A stretch of DNA of 64,000 bases from Amycolatopsis iheyensis (lineage in GTDB: Bacteria > Actinomycetota > Actinomycetes > Mycobacteriales > Pseudonocardiaceae). A program made the position numbers and the translations under genes. The notes below the pieces were generated by a model. That model saw nothing but the letters and a program-made list of their open reading frames with translations, was not told where the DNA came from and searched no databases. The stretch covers positions 310,001 through 374,000 of the forward strand of contig NZ_JAMXQV010000007.1 in the NCBI RefSeq assembly GCF_024703995.1. The letters are read 5' to 3'. Shown one piece after another: positions 63,576 through 64,000 of this stretch; the stretch's first letter is position 1; each line of letters opens with the position of its first letter.

Positions 63576-64000
63576 GCTCGCGCCCACCTCCCCGGGGTCC
63601 ACGGTTCTTCCCCGGCGTCTCCCTCGCCGGGAAAATCAACCTACCGTGGTCACCGGCTGTCGAGCAGGCCCGGCACCAGGAGTTTTGGCGCTTCTGCGGA
63701 TTCCGTAGCGCTCAGCGGGAAGCGGTGCGACATCCACCAGCGGACATGACACGACCCCGTACCACCGGTCCCGATCCGGTGGTACGGGGTCGTGTTGGAG
63801 CAAACAGCCGGGCCGCCAGGGGGCGCGGTCCGCCCGTCCGTCACCGCAGGCGACCAGGCGGGTGGGCTCACCCCGAGCGAAGCACCCGCCGATCGTCCGC
63901 GAAGACGTCTGTTGCGCGGGCCACACACCCGCGCGGTGGCGACACGGTAACAAAGCGCACCGGGTCGGTCACGCGCGGGCTGCTACCTAACGCGAGATCG
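63576..64000. other. non-coding region to the window edge
   Basis: About 425 bases without a convincing gene: reading frames here lack start sites and family features. It contains a long hairpin (63749-63795) and a less GC-rich patch, GGTAACAAAGCGC, near 63945-63957. It may hold the 3' end of a leftward transcript or the leader of a gene beyond the edge. Confidence 0.45.
63749..63795. terminator. 20-bp perfect hairpin in the final non-coding region
   Basis: ACACGACCCCGTACCACCGG (63749-63768) pairs perfectly with 63776-63795 across a 7-base loop. It probably terminates a transcript arriving from the right. Confidence 0.7.

Noticed and set aside
63781..64000. Possible ydaO/c-di-AMP riboswitch on the minus strand
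   Set aside because: A GGGGTGAG word and a TTTGTTACCGTGTCG segment recall actinobacterial ydaO leaders, but the conserved core helices and the CCGACAGCTAAC-type end are missing.

Overview
The window is very GC-rich, coding-dense DNA with strong third-position G/C bias, many GTG/TTG starts, SARP/AfsR-type regulators, a PknB-like kinase, a CDC48-like ATPase and a DasR/Nag region. This points to an actinomycete. The interspersed palindromes, the rare-codon motif TCCACTGTGGAC inside genes, and an order of thi, def, DUF3263, LytR_C, CDC48-like, pssA, psd, moeA and groEL genes that resembles (from memory) the M. tuberculosis Rv0414-Rv0440 stretch suggest a Pseudonocardiaceae member, probably Amycolatopsis. 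It looks like ordinary chromosome: I see no IS element, prophage, CRISPR array, tRNA or rRNA.

Layout. 1-4.1 kb: partial cutC, a nitrate/nitrite-domain sensor kinase and a divergent substrate-binding lipoprotein. 4.1-10.5 kb: FAD monooxygenase with a tandem operator, XPB helicase, DUF4253 and DUF72 proteins. 10.6-16.4 kb: SARP regulator, menC, a lone nucleotidyltransferase, PspC and small membrane proteins. 16.4-25 kb: groEL under two CIRCE operators, Ser/Thr kinase, cold-shock protein, two coupled AIM24 proteins, moeA, and an ArsR-MFS operon. 25-31 kb: psd-pssA, CDC48-like ATPase, DUF3263/LytR_C and def. 31-43.7 kb: secreted GH15 enzyme, HtrA-like protease, TPP riboswitch-thiC-thiD, a 934-residue membrane receptor, HxlR/oxidoreductase, PI-PLC-like enzyme and a second thiD. 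43.7-50.5 kb: voltage-gated-type channel, MarR, thiO-thiS-thiG behind a second TPP riboswitch, thiE and a threonine dehydratase-like enzyme. 50.5-55.1 kb: MFS exporter, dasR, and a sugar isomerase/deaminase plus GlcNAc kinase. 55.1-64 kb: DUF3159, SGNH hydrolase, ArfA/ArfB-like pair, DUF6932 gene with a coupled partner, MmpS-like protein and a second SARP.

Working together. Thiamine synthesis is split into three blocks: thiC-thiD and thiO-S-G each behind their own TPP riboswitch, and thiE. A second thiD has a DasR-like site in front instead. Phosphatidylethanolamine synthesis (pssA then psd) is a compact operon. Amino-sugar use (dasR, SIS deaminase, kinase) shares a DasR-type operator.

For novelty the best candidates are the fused receptor at 37470-40274 (NTPase-like inside, type I periplasmic-binding fold outside), the DUF6932 pair at 58242-59599, the two intragenic 24-bp perfect palindromes sharing a TTTCACGTGAAA core, and the DasR-like box before the second thiD. 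All functional calls come from reading translated sequence; no database search was run.
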